From Mangifera indica (Eukaryota; Streptophyta; Magnoliopsida; Sapindales; Anacardiaceae), in the NCBI RefSeq assembly GCF_011075055.1, contig NC_058145.1, positions 13,823,894 to 13,887,893 of the forward strand: a stretch of 64,000 bases of DNA, written 5' to 3'. The position numbers and the translations under genes are program-made. This document shows, one piece after another, positions 63,833 through 64,000 of this stretch (position 1 is its first letter; the number at the start of each line of letters is the position of its first letter). The notes below the pieces were generated by a model. The model did no database searches and had not been told where the DNA came from. It was given only the letters and a program-made list of their open reading frames with translations.

Positions 63833-64000
63833 AGATGATGAGATGCATGATGTTTATGCTCGAAATCACAGACTTCATGGGTTTCCTCAGCCTGAAAGAG
63901 AAAGTACTGGGGAACTCAAAGCACAGGTTGATTGCCTAGACGATAAGTTGAATGATATTCTTTGTCAAGGTGAGGAACTCCAAGGGAAGTCAGCGATTGC
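63833..64000 (+). other. Open stretch running off the window, possible exon or element fragment
   Basis: The frame is open from 63833 to the end. It reads GELKAQVDCLDDKLNDILCQ and then GEELQGKSA, a pattern with the spacing of a coiled coil. The DNA just before it (63700-63800) reads similarly in broken frames (GRLEAHVEQFRAYKDSLIKD) and repeats the phrase TTCCCTGATAA(A/G)AG. It could be the edge of a gene to the right or part of a decayed element. No family was recognised. Confidence 0.25.

Overview
This is nuclear DNA from a flowering plant, most likely a eudicot. The genes are split by GT-AG introns, the intergenic DNA is very AT-rich and full of decayed transposons, and every recognisable protein belongs to a plant family. 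The species cannot be named from the sequence alone. Exon borders below were placed by reading splice signals and checking that the phase stays open; each full-length model gives a protein of the expected family length.

Layout. 0.9-1.6 kb (+): last exons of an OTU-type deubiquitinase, cut by the window edge. 2.3-3.5 kb (-): dead Ty1/copia gag. 4.1-4.7 kb (-): single-exon class I TCP transcription factor. 6.5-7.7 kb: a 1.14-kb Mutator-type foldback element with a perfect 9-bp target duplication. 9.0-12.0 kb (+): chloroplast chaperonin CPN60 alpha, with a textbook heat-shock element upstream. 13.8-16.5 kb (+): CHX cation/proton exchanger. 19.3-20.0 kb: a second Mutator-type foldback element. 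21.2-25.7 kb (+): LPA1-like P-loop kinase of phytic acid metabolism. 28.4-28.8 kb (+): a fragment of a rhodanese (STR10-like) gene that lacks the catalytic loop. 32.2-33.2 kb (+): dead copia reverse transcriptase. 34.4-40.3 kb (+): SnRK1 beta-3 subunit, coding only at the 3' end, behind an apparent 5.3-kb leader intron that hosts a hAT-like element and an LTR remnant. 42.2-42.5 kb (+): small secreted peptide precursor with an IDA-like core. 43.3-47.3 kb (-): CDC48. 48.5-49.3 kb: a third foldback element, same family as the second. 50.0-57.6 kb (+): half-size transporter ABCG3. 58.0-59.8 kb (-): UDP-glycosyltransferase of the UGT86A type. 61.0-61.3 kb (-): SAUR auxin-response gene. The last 2.6 kb holds no convincing gene.

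The genes do not form one pathway; they are neighbours. The neighbourhood itself is informative. From memory of Arabidopsis locus numbers, CPN60A, KINB3, ABCG3, UGT86A2, a SAUR and CHX7/8 lie together on chromosome 2 (At2g28000 to At2g28180), while CHX4/9/10/11, LPA1 and TCP16 lie together on chromosome 3 (about At3g44900 to At3g45150). This window therefore looks like the unsplit ancestor of two duplicated and fractionated Arabidopsis blocks.

I found no new multi-gene system. The most rewarding items are the foldback elements with intact target duplications, the heat-shock element, the rhodanese fragment, the unusual secreted peptide, the altered ABC signature of ABCG3 and the synteny pattern.
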